Origin: Martinezella miluonensis
GTDB taxonomy: Bacteria; Pseudomonadota; Alphaproteobacteria; Rhizobiales; Rhizobiaceae
NCBI RefSeq assembly: GCF_900094545.1
Contig: NZ_FMAH01000001.1
Span: 62,001-126,000, forward strand
Length of the DNA stretch: 64,000 bases
Reading direction: 5' to 3'
Shown here: positions 17,264-26,418 of the stretch, piece after piece
Layout: every line of letters starts with the position of its first letter
How positions within the stretch are numbered: the first letter of the stretch is position 1
Notes under the pieces: generated by a model
Database searches by the model: none
What the model was told of the DNA's origin: nothing
The model's input: the letters and a program-made list of their open reading frames with translations, nothing else
Translations under genes and position numbers: made by a program

Positions 17264-18493
17264 ATGCGTCGCAAATTTTTGCTTGCAAGTGTGGCAGGCG
17301 GGATCGTCGGTTCTTGGTTGACCCTCATCGCGGTTCAGTTCGGTGGATACGGCTTCAGTCTTCCGGGCCGAGGCCACGCCACGACGACCGAGTACAAATC
17401 TACTACGGCGGCGCCCCCCGAGACCGCCAAGGCTGAGCCGACGCTGCCGAAAGCCATGGTGGCACCAAAGCCCGTCGAAACGACAAGGCCGGACGAGGTT
17501 GCATCGGGCAAATCGCAACCGGAAAATCCGCCGGTGGCCCAGCCTGCCAACTTGGCATCGAAGGACAAGGAGACGGTTCTGGCCGCAGCGTCCTCTTCGA
17601 CAAAGGGGTCCGACAGCAGCCCCGAGCTATCCGCCACGGCCATGGCAGCCGCTGCAACGGCCACCCCAGTGGGCAACGACACTGAAAAGGCACCGGACGG
17701 CAAAGTTCCCACCGACCCCGCACATTCGAACGACGCGTCAACGAAGCTGGAAGAGGCACAGGCGGCGCCTGCAGCGACAGACGCGGCCAAGAATACCGCC
17801 TCGCCTTCCACGCCACAGCCGACCGAAACCACGCCGGACAAGGCATCTGCCGCCGCACCGGGGGCAACTCTTGCCGACCAAGCCAAAACCGATCCACTGC
17901 CGAACAATCGGATACCGGCCGACCAGATCGACAGGGAAATGGCGGCGGCCGCGCACCGGACGATTCCTTCGCTGCCTCAGCATCAGGACAAATCCAAATC
18001 CGGGTCCGAACAGGCATCGCTCGGTCCAGTATCCCAACCACGAGGGCAGACGACGACGATCGAGCTTATCCGCCCCTTCGCGGATCAGGCCGGCATATTG
18101 ACCCTAGCCGGCAGGAGCGTGCAACTGGACGGGATCATTCCGACCGATGTGGACCGAATGTGTACCGGCCCGAGCGGCAAGAGCTGGCCCTGCGGCCAAG
18201 CCGCACGCACGGCATTCCGTATGTATCTGCGCGGGCGCTCGATCGATTGCGATGTGCCGGACCCTGCCTGGAAGGGCACGGTTAAGGGTGCGTGCCGCTA
18301 TGTCCGCGTTGATCTTAGCTCCTGGCTCGTCCGCTTCGGCTGGGCCGATCCGGAGCCCGGTTCGCCGCTTGCGGCACTTGTCGACGAGGCCAAGGAGAAG
18401 AAGCGCGGCATGTACGGAGACGATCCGCGCAAGAACGGAAAATCGACGCTTGGGCCGCCCCTGCCTAAGGAAGATCCGCTCAATCCGATCTGA
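17264..18493 (+). CDS. Thermonuclease-like (SNase fold) membrane-anchored protein with long low-complexity linker
   Basis: A 409-residue protein. It opens with a membrane anchor or signal (RRKFLLASVAGGIVGSWLTLIAVQFGG), followed by ~220 residues rich in Ala, Pro, Thr and Lys. Only the last ~140 residues are folded: an OB-type domain resembling staphylococcal nuclease (LAGRSVQLDGIIPTDVD, SWPCGQAARTAFRMYLRG, CRYVRVDLSSWLVRFGWADP). The usual DGDT opening, the D/E pair after LDGI and the GR before the last strand are not seen, so catalysis is doubtful. AGGAAAG precedes the ATG. The gene appears co-transcribed with the S24 regulator. Confidence 0.7.
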   Translation: MRRKFLLASVAGGIVGSWLTLIAVQFGGYGFSLPGRGHATTTEYKSTTAAPPETAKAEPTLPKAMVAPKPVETTRPDEVASGKSQPENPPVAQPANLASKDKETVLAAASSSTKGSDSSPELSATAMAAAATATPVGNDTEKAPDGKVPTDPAHSNDASTKLEEAQAAPAATDAAKNTASPSTPQPTETTPDKASAAAPGATLADQAKTDPLPNNRIPADQIDREMAAAAHRTIPSLPQHQDKSKSGSEQASLGPVSQPRGQTTTIELIRPFADQAGILTLAGRSVQLDGIIPTDVDRMCTGPSGKSWPCGQAARTAFRMYLRGRSIDCDVPDPAWKGTVKGACRYVRVDLSSWLVRFGWADPEPGSPLAALVDEAKEKKRGMYGDDPRKNGKSTLGPPLPKEDPLNPI

Positions 18494-18509
18494 CGCCTTG
18501 CTTCCGCCA

Positions 18510-18616
18510 CTACAGCGCCGCGCGTCGTATATGACGCGCAAAGGTCGCTGTAGCACTTTTAATTTGCTGCATAATTTTATCCTTAAATCGATTCCGATTT
18601 AAGGAATTATGCAGTA
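18510..18616. repeat. RIME-like rhizobial intergenic mosaic element
   Basis: About 107 bp made of two adjacent palindromes. The first is TACAGCG...GCGCGTC..GACGCGC...CGCTGTA (18511-18552). The second has arms CTGCATAATT / AATTATGCAG and an inner CTTAAATCG / CGATTTAAG. Size and two-palindrome layout match the RIME1 elements described in rhizobia. It lies between the nuclease-like gene and terB and may act as a transcript-end hairpin. Confidence 0.75.
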
Positions 18617-18675
18617 ACTTTTGCCATGAGACGCGCGACTTTTCAGTCTGCCAAATTCAAAGGACTTCGCCTGTC

Positions 18676-19089
18676 ATGAACAAGCCGCTTTCTGCTCACG
18701 AGGCCCTGATCTACGTCATGGTGCTGGCCTCGGCCGTCGACCGCACGATGAACGACCGCGAGCTCAGCCGCATCGGAGAGCTCATTCACGCCCTGCCGGT
18801 CTTCAAGGGCTTCGACGACGAGAAGCTGATTTCGGTATCGCGCGACTGCGCCAAGCTGCTTTCAAGCAACGAAGGGCTCGACATCGTTCTCGAAACGGTG
18901 CGCGACACCCTGCCGGCGCGTCTCTACGACACCGCTTATGCACTTGCCGTTGAAGTCGCTTCGGCCGACCTCTCGGTCAAGGCGGAAGAACTGCGCCTGC
19001 TCAGCCTGCTTCGCGATCGCCTTGGCCTGGACAAGCTGACCTGTGCCGCCATCGAGCGCAGCGCGATCGCCCGCTATCGCAAGGCCTAG
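18676..19089 (+). CDS. TerB-like tellurite resistance family protein
   Basis: A 137-residue all-alpha protein. The TerB/DjlA-like features are an acidic metal-binding motif early (AVDRTMNDRELSRIGELI) and its second copy (VASADLSVKAEELRLLSLLRDRLGLD). AAAGGA precedes the ATG. TerB-like proteins are cytoplasmic or membrane-associated and linked to stress and metal responses; tellurite resistance itself is not implied because no other ter genes are near. A small repeat follows the stop. Confidence 0.82.
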   Translation: MNKPLSAHEALIYVMVLASAVDRTMNDRELSRIGELIHALPVFKGFDDEKLISVSRDCAKLLSSNEGLDIVLETVRDTLPARLYDTAYALAVEVASADLSVKAEELRLLSLLRDRLGLDKLTCAAIERSAIARYRKA

Positions 19090-19147
19090 AGCGTTTTAGG
19101 CATTCCGGACGGAAAACCGCTGCGCACTCTTCCCGGAATTGCTCTAA
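19087..19147. repeat. Short rhizobial intergenic palindromic repeat
   Basis: About 60 bp with outer arms TAGAGC / GCTCTA and inner ATTCCGG / CCGGAAT around a core containing GGAAAACCGCTGCGCA. I recognise this as a sequence frequent between genes in Rhizobiaceae. It occupies the whole gap between the convergent terB and solute-binding-protein genes and may serve as a terminator. Confidence 0.6.
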
Positions 19148-20023
19148 TCAGTAAAGCCCGTAAGGGAAATAGCGCAGATAGATTTCCTGCAGCCTGCCAT
19201 CGCGCGAGAGCATGGCGAGGGCATGGTTGATTGCGGCCGTCAGATCGGCATCTTGCTGGCGCAGCATGATGGTCAAGCCTTCGCCGAGAAACTGCTGCGA
19301 CAGATAAGGCCCGTCGAAGATCGCGCAGCATTTTTCAGCCGCCGGCGACGATACCCAGAAGGACAGCTGCAAGCCGTCGGCAAAAGCGGCATCGACCTTG
19401 CCTTCCTTGAGGGCGGCAAGAAGCGCGTCCTTGTCGTCAAAGGGCACAGGTTTGATGGCCGGGAAGAAGGCGGCCATCATCGCCTCATGCGCCGTTCCCT
19501 TGACCACGCCGACCGGACGGCCGGCGAGCGCTGCCGCCGTCGTTCCGTTGATCGAGGCCCTGACGTTGCGCACGAAGCGCGCCGGCAGCATCAGGAAGGG
19601 GCGCGAAAAGGCGAAGCTTTTGCGCAGCTCCGGCGTTACCGACACACCGGCGATCACCGCATCGCCCTGCGAGGCCGCAAGCGCGCCCTGCAATTCGCCG
19701 AAGGGCAGAGCCTGGATCTGGCACTTGTCCGCTATCGCGAGCTCATCGCAGATCTTGCGCGCAAGCTCGACATGGAAGCCCGTGAGCTTGCCGTTCTGAT
19801 CGAGGAAATTGAAGGGCGGAAAATCGATCGATGTCAGGAAACGCAGCCTGACCAGCGAAGACAGATCGGGCTTAGGCAACCGCTCGCGGGCATCGAACAG
19901 GATCGGCAGACTGGGCGGCTTGGCCTCCTGGGCAGCAAGCGGCATGACGCAAGACATCGCAATCAGTGCCGCATGCGTGAAAAGCCGGGCCATGGAGACC
20001 ATCGACGAAAGGCAAACACGCAT
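19148..20023 (-). CDS. Transporter substrate-binding protein, amino-acid type (PBP2, SBP_bac_3)
   Basis: A 291-residue exported protein with a signal peptide ending near VMPLAAQ. The periplasmic binding-protein type 2 pattern is clear: LRFLTSIDFPPFNFLDQNGKLTGFHVELARKICDEL, GDAVIAGVSVTPELRKSFAFSRPFL, GRPVGVVKGTAHE, KVDAAFADG, and the end LQEIYLRYFPYGLY. The family binds polar amino acids for ABC importers, but no permease or ATPase gene is adjacent, so it is an orphan binding protein or a sensor partner. The start at 20023 is chosen because a signal peptide follows; a weak GGAGG lies thirteen bases upstream. Confidence 0.85.
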   Translation of the reverse strand: MRVCLSSMVSMARLFTHAALIAMSCVMPLAAQEAKPPSLPILFDARERLPKPDLSSLVRLRFLTSIDFPPFNFLDQNGKLTGFHVELARKICDELAIADKCQIQALPFGELQGALAASQGDAVIAGVSVTPELRKSFAFSRPFLMLPARFVRNVRASINGTTAAALAGRPVGVVKGTAHEAMMAAFFPAIKPVPFDDKDALLAALKEGKVDAAFADGLQLSFWVSSPAAEKCCAIFDGPYLSQQFLGEGLTIMLRQQDADLTAAINHALAMLSRDGRLQEIYLRYFPYGLY

Positions 20024-20446
20024 GGTCTTGATCCGGCCTCCGGTCGCAAATGCACATTCCTGATTCACTGCCACGATGTAGCAGAGTCATGCCGCAGGGG
20101 GAATATCACGCCTCGCAGTGACGGCCGCAGCGCTCAAAGGATGAGCGGAAGACAGCCCGCACATCGCGTGGTTGCGCGGTTTTGAACACGTACGAAATTA
20201 GTACGGGATTTCTCCCGGCAATCCCCCGCCGTTAGCAGTCGATTAAGCTCTGTTGATTGTACTCCGGGATATCGACGACGTCGGCCGGGCCGATCGCATG
20301 ATGCTGGTCGTCCAAGCCTTCTTTGCAGGGTATCAAGCAACTCGACCTCCACACGCACGCATCAGGCGAAACTCCTTGATCACATCCGGGCGAGCGGCCT
20401 TCCGCACGTTTCCTCGATGCCGCGCAGCACTCGCAGACGGACAGCC
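20024..20446. other. Divergent intergenic region, 423 bp
   Basis: It lies between the binding-protein gene and the chemoreceptor gene. Open frames crossing it lack ribosome sites and family character. No palindrome or convincing promoter was recognised. Confidence 0.5.
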
Positions 20447-22453
20447 ATGTTCAGCAATCTGAAAATCAAGACCAAAATGCTAGCGGTGATCCTGCTTCTC
20501 GGCATCATCTCCTTCGCCGGCCTGCTGCATATCGCCGGCGAGTTCCGCAGGGCGGACCGTGCCTATAGCGCCTTCCTCGACAACGAGGCCGTTGCGGCGA
20601 CCGAATCCGCACGCGCCAGCGCCGCGTCGCTGGCATCGGTGCTGCAGGCAAGCTTGATGCTGAATTTCGATCCCGGCAGCGATGCGTTCAAGGCGGTCGC
20701 GGCCGGCGACAATCACTTCAGCGAGGCAAGGGAGAGGCTCAAGCACGCCGAAAGCCTCGTTCCCGACGAAAGGCAGTCGATCGAAGATATTCTTGCCGGC
20801 CTGGACGAACTGCAAATGCTCACGAACAAGGCTATCCAGCAGCGCAAGGACGGTGACCTCAAAGGCGCGGAAACGAGCATGATCACGGTCAACGGCAAGC
20901 TGGCCAAGATCATAGCAAGCATGATCGCCAACGACGAAGCGCTGACAAATCGCATGAACGCCGGCGCGGATGCCTTGTCGGCCAATGTCAATAGCGACGT
21001 CATTTATACGCTCGTCGCCCTCGGCGGCTTCACGCTGCTCGCACTGATTTTCGGCATATATGTCGCTCAGAATGGCATCGCGACGCCGCTGATGCGCCTG
21101 CATCGGCGCATGACGGCGCTCGCCGACGGCGACACGGTCAGCGAGATCGAGGGCCGCGACCGTCGCGACGAGATCGGCCAGATGGCGTCCGCTATCGCCG
21201 TGTTCCGCGACAATGCCATCGAACGCGCCCGCTTGGAGGCACAGGCGGAAGCCGATCGTACGCTGAGCGATAGCGAACGCGCCCAGCGCGAGACCCGGCA
21301 GGCGGCCGAGGCGGCTCATCTGCAACAGGCCGTCCAGGCGGTCGGCGACGGCTTGAAGCGCCTTGCGGAAGGCGATCTGGTCACGCGGATCGACGCGCAG
21401 TTCGTCGGACACCTCGACCAGTTGCGGCAAGATTTCAACAGCTCGCTCACGAAGCTGAGCGGTACCATGCAGGCCGTCGGCGCCAATGCCCGCGCCATCA
21501 GTGCCGGCGCCAACGAGGTCCGCGGCGCGGCCGACGAGCTTTCCAAACGGACCGAGCAGCAGGCTGCGTCCGTCGAGGAAACTGCCGCCGCACTGGAGCA
21601 GATCACCACCACGGTCAAGGACGCCGCCCGGCGCACGCAAGAAGCAAGCCAGCTCGTTGCACATACCCGTGCCGGAGCAGAGCGATCTGGCGAGATCGTC
21701 CGCAATGCCATCGAGGCTATGCAGCAAATCGAGACATCCTCGGGCGAGATCAACAACATCATCGGCGTCATCGACGACATCGCCTTCCAGACGAATCTTC
21801 TGGCGCTGAATGCAGGCGTCGAGGCGGCCCGTGCCGGGGAGGCCGGCAAGGGCTTTGCGGTCGTTGCCCAGGAAGTGCGCGAGCTGGCGCAGCGCTCCGC
21901 CAATGCTGCCAAGGAAATCAAGACACTCATTGCCACCTCCGAAACGCATGTGCGCACCGGCGTCGGCTTGGTCGGCGAAACCGGCAGGGCGCTCGACGCC
22001 ATCGTCTCTGAGGTGCAGGAGATCAACCGGCATGTGCACGCGATCGCCGAGGCGTCGCGCGAGCAGTCGGCCGGCCTGCAGGAGATCAATACCGCCGTCA
22101 ACGCCATGGACCACGGCACCCAGCAGAATGCCGCCATGGTCGAAGAGAGCACGGCCGCAAGCCATGGCTTGGCGACCGAGGCCGCCTCTCTGGCGACGTT
22201 GCTCGGTCAGTTCCGTACGGGCGATGATGCCGCCCATCTTTCCGTGGCGCCTGTCGCCAATACCACGTCGCGCCCAGCGGCTCGCCCCTCGCCTCGACCT
22301 GTCGCTGCACCGGCCATTCGGGCCGTCGATGGAGCCAAGGTCCGCCCTTCTCCCTCGCCGGCACGCGCGCTCGGTCAGAAGTTGATGAGCGCATTCGGCG
22401 TCGGCCAGACGACCGCATCGACAAGCAAGGATGCGGACTGGACGGAGTTCTGA
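20447..22453 (+). CDS. Methyl-accepting chemotaxis protein
   Basis: A 668-residue chemoreceptor. An N-terminal helix ([19 protein letters not shown]), a ~165-residue helical periplasmic sensor region and a second membrane segment ([23 protein letters not shown]) precede a HAMP domain ([19 protein letters not shown]). A second HAMP-like unit follows ([18 protein letters not shown]), then the MCP signalling domain with the hairpin tip [41 protein letters not shown]. The sensor resembles the four-helix-bundle type, so the ligand is unknown. The C-terminus DWTEF looks like the CheR/CheB-docking pentapeptide. The ATG at 20447 is preceded directly by the membrane-helix frame; ten extra upstream residues are unlikely. 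Confidence 0.93.
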   Translation: MFSNLKIKTKMLAVILLLGIISFAGLLHIAGEFRRADRAYSAFLDNEAVAATESARASAASLASVLQASLMLNFDPGSDAFKAVAAGDNHFSEARERLKHAESLVPDERQSIEDILAGLDELQMLTNKAIQQRKDGDLKGAETSMITVNGKLAKIIASMIANDEALTNRMNAGADALSANVNSDVIYTLVALGGFTLLALIFGIYVAQNGIATPLMRLHRRMTALADGDTVSEIEGRDRRDEIGQMASAIAVFRDNAIERARLEAQAEADRTLSDSERAQRETRQAAEAAHLQQAVQAVGDGLKRLAEGDLVTRIDAQFVGHLDQLRQDFNSSLTKLSGTMQAVGANARAISAGANEVRGAADELSKRTEQQAASVEETAAALEQITTTVKDAARRTQEASQLVAHTRAGAERSGEIVRNAIEAMQQIETSSGEINNIIGVIDDIAFQTNLLALNAGVEAARAGEAGKGFAVVAQEVRELAQRSANAAKEIKTLIATSETHVRTGVGLVGETGRALDAIVSEVQEINRHVHAIAEASREQSAGLQEINTAVNAMDHGTQQNAAMVEESTAASHGLATEAASLATLLGQFRTGDDAAHLSVAPVANTTSRPAARPSPRPVAAPAIRAVDGAKVRPSPSPARALGQKLMSAFGVGQTTASTSKDADWTEF

Positions 22454-22519
22454 GTTCGCCCGTATCGCGTCATCAATGGGACGGCAGCGACGTGCCTCGA
22501 TGGGCGATTTCATGATGTC

Positions 22520-22555
22520 GGGGCGAGCGGCCTATGCTGCTCGCCCCGTTTCATT
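22520..22555. terminator. Hairpin terminator between the chemoreceptor and MFS genes
   Basis: Nine-bp stem GGGGCGAGC (22520-22528) / GCTCGCCCC (22539-22547) with a ten-base loop, followed by GTTTCATT. It separates convergent genes. Confidence 0.65.
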
Positions 22556-23781
22556 CAGGTCCGTGTGGCAACGCCGGTAACAAGGGCAATCACGCCGAAG
22601 CCCGCGGCGGCCGAGCAGACCGCGACCCAGCCGCCAAAGTCCCATGCCGTGCCGGCAAGGGCGGAGCCCAGCGCCCCACCGAGAAAGAAGATGCCGACAA
22701 AGAGACCGTTGATGCGTCCTCGGGCTTCCGGCTTCAGGAGGTTGACGGCCCGCCGCCCCAAAGTTTGATCGCCGGTAATGCCAACATCGAGCATCACGGC
22801 GCTGACGCCGAGAAGGATCAGCAGGATGAGCGGCTGGCCGGATCGTACCCCGCCCACCCAGGCCGCCAAGGCCGTGGCGCCAAGCACGATCAGGTGCGAC
22901 ACCAAGGTCGCCGTCCGCGTCCAGCCCCTGTCGCCCATGCGGCCGAACGGAGAGGTGGCGGCCGCACCGCCGGCTCCGACCAGCGCAAACAATGCGATGC
23001 CGGACTGACCGAGGGAGAACGGTGGCTGCGCCAGGAGCAGAGCGACGGACGTCCAGAACAGGCTGAAGCTCGCCATCATCAAAGCGGCAGTGAATGCACG
23101 CACCCGCAGTACCGGCTCTTCCCGCAGGAGCTGGAAGAGCGAGCCGATCAGCGCTCCGTAGCTGGCGCTCACCAGGGGGCGCCGCTCAGGAAGCCTGAGC
23201 GCAAGCACGGCAGTCAGAAGCGCCAGCGCCGCAGCGCTGACGACGTAGAAGCTTCTCCAACCCCATAGATCGGCAATCATGCTCGCCAGCGGGCGGGAGA
23301 CCAAGATGCCGACCATGACGCCGCTCATGACATTGCCGATCACGCGGCCACGATGTTCGGGTGGCGTCATGGCTGCAGCGATGGGCACGAGAATCTGGAT
23401 TGCGGAACAAGCGGCGCCCAGCAGGAAGAGGAAGATCAACAGGCTCCAGCCTGTCGGTGCGAAGGCGGCCGCAACGGCCATCACCAGGGCCGATATCAGC
23501 ATACGCAACACCAGCTGCCGATTCTCCATGAGGTCCGCCAGCGGCACTAGGAAGAAGAGGCCGGCGGCATAGCCAAGCAAGGAGGCCATGGCCACTAGGC
23601 CCGCGCCGCTTTCGGAAAAACCCAGCGACGGGCCGATGATGCCGACCAGTGTCTGCGGGGCAAAGAGATTGAGGATGATGACGCCGGTGGCAACGGCAAA
23701 CAATAGCGTCGAAGGGGCAGCGTCCGCGACGGAAACATCGTCCTCCGGCTCGCTCACCATACATTCGGGAACTTGGGACAT
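22555..23781 (-). CDS. MFS transporter
   Basis: A 408-residue major facilitator with 12 predicted helices, including LLGYAAGLFFLVPLADLMENRQLVL (loop 2-3 motif, here DLMENR instead of the usual D(R/K)xGRR), a PPEHRGRVIGNVMSGVMVGILVSRPLASMI stretch in the middle and the repeat of the loop motif FGRMGDRGW in the second half. It looks like an exporter of the multidrug or sugar-efflux type. GGAG precedes the ATG. The gene is divergent from a LysR regulator 101 bases away, which probably controls it. Confidence 0.9.
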   Translation of the reverse strand: MSQVPECMVSEPEDDVSVADAAPSTLLFAVATGVIILNLFAPQTLVGIIGPSLGFSESGAGLVAMASLLGYAAGLFFLVPLADLMENRQLVLRMLISALVMAVAAAFAPTGWSLLIFLFLLGAACSAIQILVPIAAAMTPPEHRGRVIGNVMSGVMVGILVSRPLASMIADLWGWRSFYVVSAAALALLTAVLALRLPERRPLVSASYGALIGSLFQLLREEPVLRVRAFTAALMMASFSLFWTSVALLLAQPPFSLGQSGIALFALVGAGGAAATSPFGRMGDRGWTRTATLVSHLIVLGATALAAWVGGVRSGQPLILLILLGVSAVMLDVGITGDQTLGRRAVNLLKPEARGRINGLFVGIFFLGGALGSALAGTAWDFGGWVAVCSAAAGFGVIALVTGVATRT

Positions 23782-23882
23782 GGGCTCTCCGATAATTTAT
23801 GATAATAAAGATGGCCATGTTTATCGCCTTGATGCATAATGCGACAATTGAAATGAAGTAATAATGATTATGTGAGTTCTGC

Positions 23883-24791
23883 ATGAACATTCATGATCTG
23901 GAAGCTTTTGTCGCGGTGGTGGAAACGGGGTCGATCGTCGCTGCCTCAGCGCGGATCAACCTGACGCAGCCAGGCATTACCAGGCGCATCCAGAATCTGG
24001 AGGACAGTCTCGGCATTGCGCTGCTCGACCGGCAGTCCAAACCGCTCAAGCCGACGGCGGCAGGGCGCGAGGCCTATGAACATGGACGCCGCGTGCTGCG
24101 CTCGCTGGACGACCTCAAGACCGGCGTTTCGCCCGGCGGAGCGATCGGCGGCGAATTCCGCCTCGGCATCATGCCCTATCTCTCCGAGGCTGCGCTCTCT
24201 GCTCCGCTCGACGCGCTCCGCAGCCAGTTTCCGCAATTGAGCTTACGGATCGTCTCAGGCTGGTCGCCGCAACTCATCGAGCAAGTCGCGCATAGCCAGC
24301 TCGATGCGGCAACCGTCTGCCTGGCGGAAGGCATGCAGCCGCCGGACAATGTCGTCGGCGACGTGCTTGGAGTCCATAGTGTCATTCTCGTCGCCGCGCA
24401 GTCGCTGGGCGTTCCCAAGGCGCCGCGCATCGAGGAGCTTTCCCGCTTTCCATGGATTTTGAACCAGAACGGTTGCGGCTTCCGCGCCTTCATTCACCAT
24501 CGCTTCGAAGCGGAACGCTTGCCCTTCGATGTCGCCGTCGAGGCAATGAGCGCCGATTTGCGCATGTCGCTCGTCGCGCGCGGCCTCGGCATCGGTGTGC
24601 TGACACCGGCGGCACTGGCAGACAGCCGCTGGCGCAATGACGTCGAGATCATCGAGGCTCCCGATTTCAGTCCGAAGGTGGTCAACTGGCTGCTGCACCG
24701 GCCACCAGCGGGCCGGCTCGCTCGGCCAATCGCAACCTTCGGCGAAGCGCTGACGGAAACGCTGAAATCGAAAAGACCGTTTCTGACCTGA
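23883..24791 (+). CDS. LysR family transcriptional regulator
   Basis: A 302-residue regulator with the N-terminal LysR helix-turn-helix (MNIHDLEAFVAVVETGSIVAASARINLTQPGITRRIQNLEDSLGIALLDRQ) and a C-terminal effector-binding domain beginning around FRLGIMPYLSEAAL. It is transcribed away from the MFS gene, the usual LysR layout in which the regulator controls its neighbour in response to a transported compound. The AT-rich gap between them (23782-23882) should hold the shared operator; a T-N11-A site could not be fixed with confidence. Confidence 0.92.
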   Translation: MNIHDLEAFVAVVETGSIVAASARINLTQPGITRRIQNLEDSLGIALLDRQSKPLKPTAAGREAYEHGRRVLRSLDDLKTGVSPGGAIGGEFRLGIMPYLSEAALSAPLDALRSQFPQLSLRIVSGWSPQLIEQVAHSQLDAATVCLAEGMQPPDNVVGDVLGVHSVILVAAQSLGVPKAPRIEELSRFPWILNQNGCGFRAFIHHRFEAERLPFDVAVEAMSADLRMSLVARGLGIGVLTPAALADSRWRNDVEIIEAPDFSPKVVNWLLHRPPAGRLARPIATFGEALTETLKSKRPFLT

Positions 24792-24900
24792 GCCCTGCCA
24801 GGGCGCGTCGCGATCCTTCGGATCAGCAGCTTACGCTTTAGGCCTTTGGTTTTTCAGATAACGAGACCGTTGAGCGGTCAAACCAATTGCTGAGAGAGAC

Positions 24901-24974
24901 TGGAGCGGGTGAAGGGAATCGAACCCTCGTATTCAGCTTGGGAAGCTGCTGCTCTACCATTGAGCTACACCCGC
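24901..24974 (-). tRNA. tRNA-Gly (anticodon CCC)
   Basis: Read on the minus strand: acceptor GCGGGTG pairing with CACCCGC, D-arm GCTC..GAGC, anticodon loop TTCCCAA (CCC), T-arm GAGGGTTCGATTCCCTT with GTTCGA, discriminator T and encoded CCA. It is 74 bases including CCA and closely similar to other bacterial tRNA-Gly(CCC). Confidence 0.95.
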
Positions 24975-25030
24975 CTGACCCCTGAGATGTCCAACAGTTG
25001 GCGGCCTCTGTCAAGGCCGCCGCTATGCGA

Positions 25031-26122
25031 TCACAGGCGGAAATGCTTCGAGAGCTTGAGGCCCTGCGCCTGATAGTTCGAGCCGGCACCGGAGCCGTAG
25101 AGACTGCTCGGCTGTTCCACCATGTGTTCATAGATCAGGCGACCGACGATCTGGCCATCCTCGAGAATGAAGGGCACTTCGTGGCTGCGCACTTCGAGCA
25201 CAGCGCGGCTACCGCGGCCGCCGGCCGGCGCATGGCCGAAGCCCGGATCGAAGAAGCCGGCATAATGGACGCGGAACTCGCCGACCAGTGGATCGAACGG
25301 GGTCATTTCGGCCGCAAAATGCGGCGGCACATGGACGGCCTCGCGAGAGACGAGGATGTAGAACTCATCCGGATCGAGAATCAGCTCGGTGCGGCCGCGG
25401 CTATAGAGCGGCTCCCAGAAATCGAAGATATCGTGCTGGGCCTTCTTGTCGACATCGACGACGGCGGTGTGATGCTTGCCGCGATAGCCGATCAGCCCTT
25501 CCTTGTCGCCGGCAAGGTCGATCGACAGCGCGATGCCGCCGCCGGTGATGTTCGGCTTCTTGCTGGCAACCAGCGTCTCCGTCTCGTGCAGTGCCAGCAA
25601 CTCCGGCTCGGTGAGCAGGGCCTGGCCGACACGGAAGCGGATCTGCGACAGGCGCGAACCACGGCGCACGACGATCGGGAAGGTGCGCGGGCTGATTTCG
25701 AGGTATAGCGGCCCGGAATAGCCAGCCGGGATCTTGTCGAACTCCTGCGCCCGGTCGGTGATGACGCGGGTGAAGATGTCGAGGCGACCCGTCGAGCTCT
25801 TCGGATTGGCCGATGCCGACATGTCTTCCGGCAGGTCCAGCCGCTCCATTAGCGGCACGATATAGACACAGCCGGTTTCCAGCACAGCGCCCTCAGAAAG
25901 ATCGATCACATGCAATTTCAGCCGGTCGAGCTTGTCGGATACGAGATGCGAAGGCCCTGGCATGAAGCTGGCACGGACGCGGAAGGCATGCGAACTGAGC
26001 CGCAGGTCGAGACTTGCCGGCTGGATCTGATCGACATCCAGTTCTCTCTCGCTCGTCAGCCGCCCCGTTTCAAAGAGCGCTGCAATGGCGCGATCGGCCA
26101 AAATTCCAGTATTGCGAGCCAT
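25031..26122 (-). CDS. dcd: 2'-deoxycytidine 5'-triphosphate deaminase (Dcd-like, double-domain)
   Basis: A 363-residue protein, about twice the length of the classical ~190-residue dCTP deaminase, as is usual for the long alphaproteobacterial form. It has repeated Dcd/dUTPase-like beta motifs: ELDVDQIQPASLDLRLSSHAFRVR near the N-terminus, DMSASANPKSSTGRLDIF, and a second copy later (TELILDPDEFYILVSREAVHVPPHFAAEMTPFDPLVGEFRVHYAGFFDPGFG). The enzyme would convert dCTP to dUTP for thymidylate synthesis. The ATG at 26122 follows AGAGG; seven extra upstream residues are possible. It is divergent from the SAM-II/metZ unit. Confidence 0.9.
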   Translation of the reverse strand: MARNTGILADRAIAALFETGRLTSERELDVDQIQPASLDLRLSSHAFRVRASFMPGPSHLVSDKLDRLKLHVIDLSEGAVLETGCVYIVPLMERLDLPEDMSASANPKSSTGRLDIFTRVITDRAQEFDKIPAGYSGPLYLEISPRTFPIVVRRGSRLSQIRFRVGQALLTEPELLALHETETLVASKKPNITGGGIALSIDLAGDKEGLIGYRGKHHTAVVDVDKKAQHDIFDFWEPLYSRGRTELILDPDEFYILVSREAVHVPPHFAAEMTPFDPLVGEFRVHYAGFFDPGFGHAPAGGRGSRAVLEVRSHEVPFILEDGQIVGRLIYEHMVEQPSSLYGSGAGSNYQAQGLKLSKHFRL

Positions 26123-26302
26123 CATGCCTCTTTCCCAGCCCATAACCCTGCGAGTGGAAAATCAACTTGCAGGGTTATGGGCTGATTCAAACTATTACTG
26201 CGATCCTTGCGCATCCTGACGGTCGCGCGGGCAGTAATTTGCCGCAGACAAAACCAAACTCAGGGAATTGACGCAAGCCGTCAACGGCAGTATTGCAACT
26301 TA

Positions 26303-26356
26303 TCCCGTGGTGATTTGGCCGGTCGGCTTGCAGCCACGTTAAATAAGTGGCTAAAA
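26303..26356 (+). ncRNA. SAM-II riboswitch aptamer
   Basis: The stretch from CCCGTGGTGATTTGG through CGGCTTGCAGCCACG to TTAAATAAGTGGCTAAA matches the conserved core of the alphaproteobacterial SAM-II (metA motif) pseudoknot. P1 pairs CGTGG with CCACG, and the 3' segment AAGTGGC can form the pseudoknot. It sits 63 bases before metZ, a known target of this riboswitch class. Confidence 0.93.
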
Positions 26357-26357
26357 A

Positions 26358-26398
26358 GACCGGGGTTGAACCGGTCTGCTTTCGCGGCCGGTTTTTTT
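26358..26398 (+). terminator. Overlapping antiterminator/terminator hairpins after the SAM-II aptamer
   Basis: Hairpin A: GACCGG (26358-26363) with CCGGTC (26371-26376). Hairpin B: AACCGG (26369-26374) with CCGGTT (26388-26393), followed by seven Ts. They share the CCGG at 26371-26374 and so exclude each other. Hairpin B has the form of an intrinsic terminator. Confidence 0.65.
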
Positions 26399-26418
26399 GT
26401 TTTGAAAGTGGTGATGGC

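Noticed and set aside
20480..22513. A 677-codon open frame opposite the chemoreceptor gene
   Set aside because: It is antisense to a complete chemoreceptor and has no domain pattern; long antisense frames are expected in GC-rich DNA.
24792..24900. Short hairpins between the LysR gene and tRNA-Gly
   Set aside because: Stems of five bases or fewer without T-runs; too weak to list as terminators.
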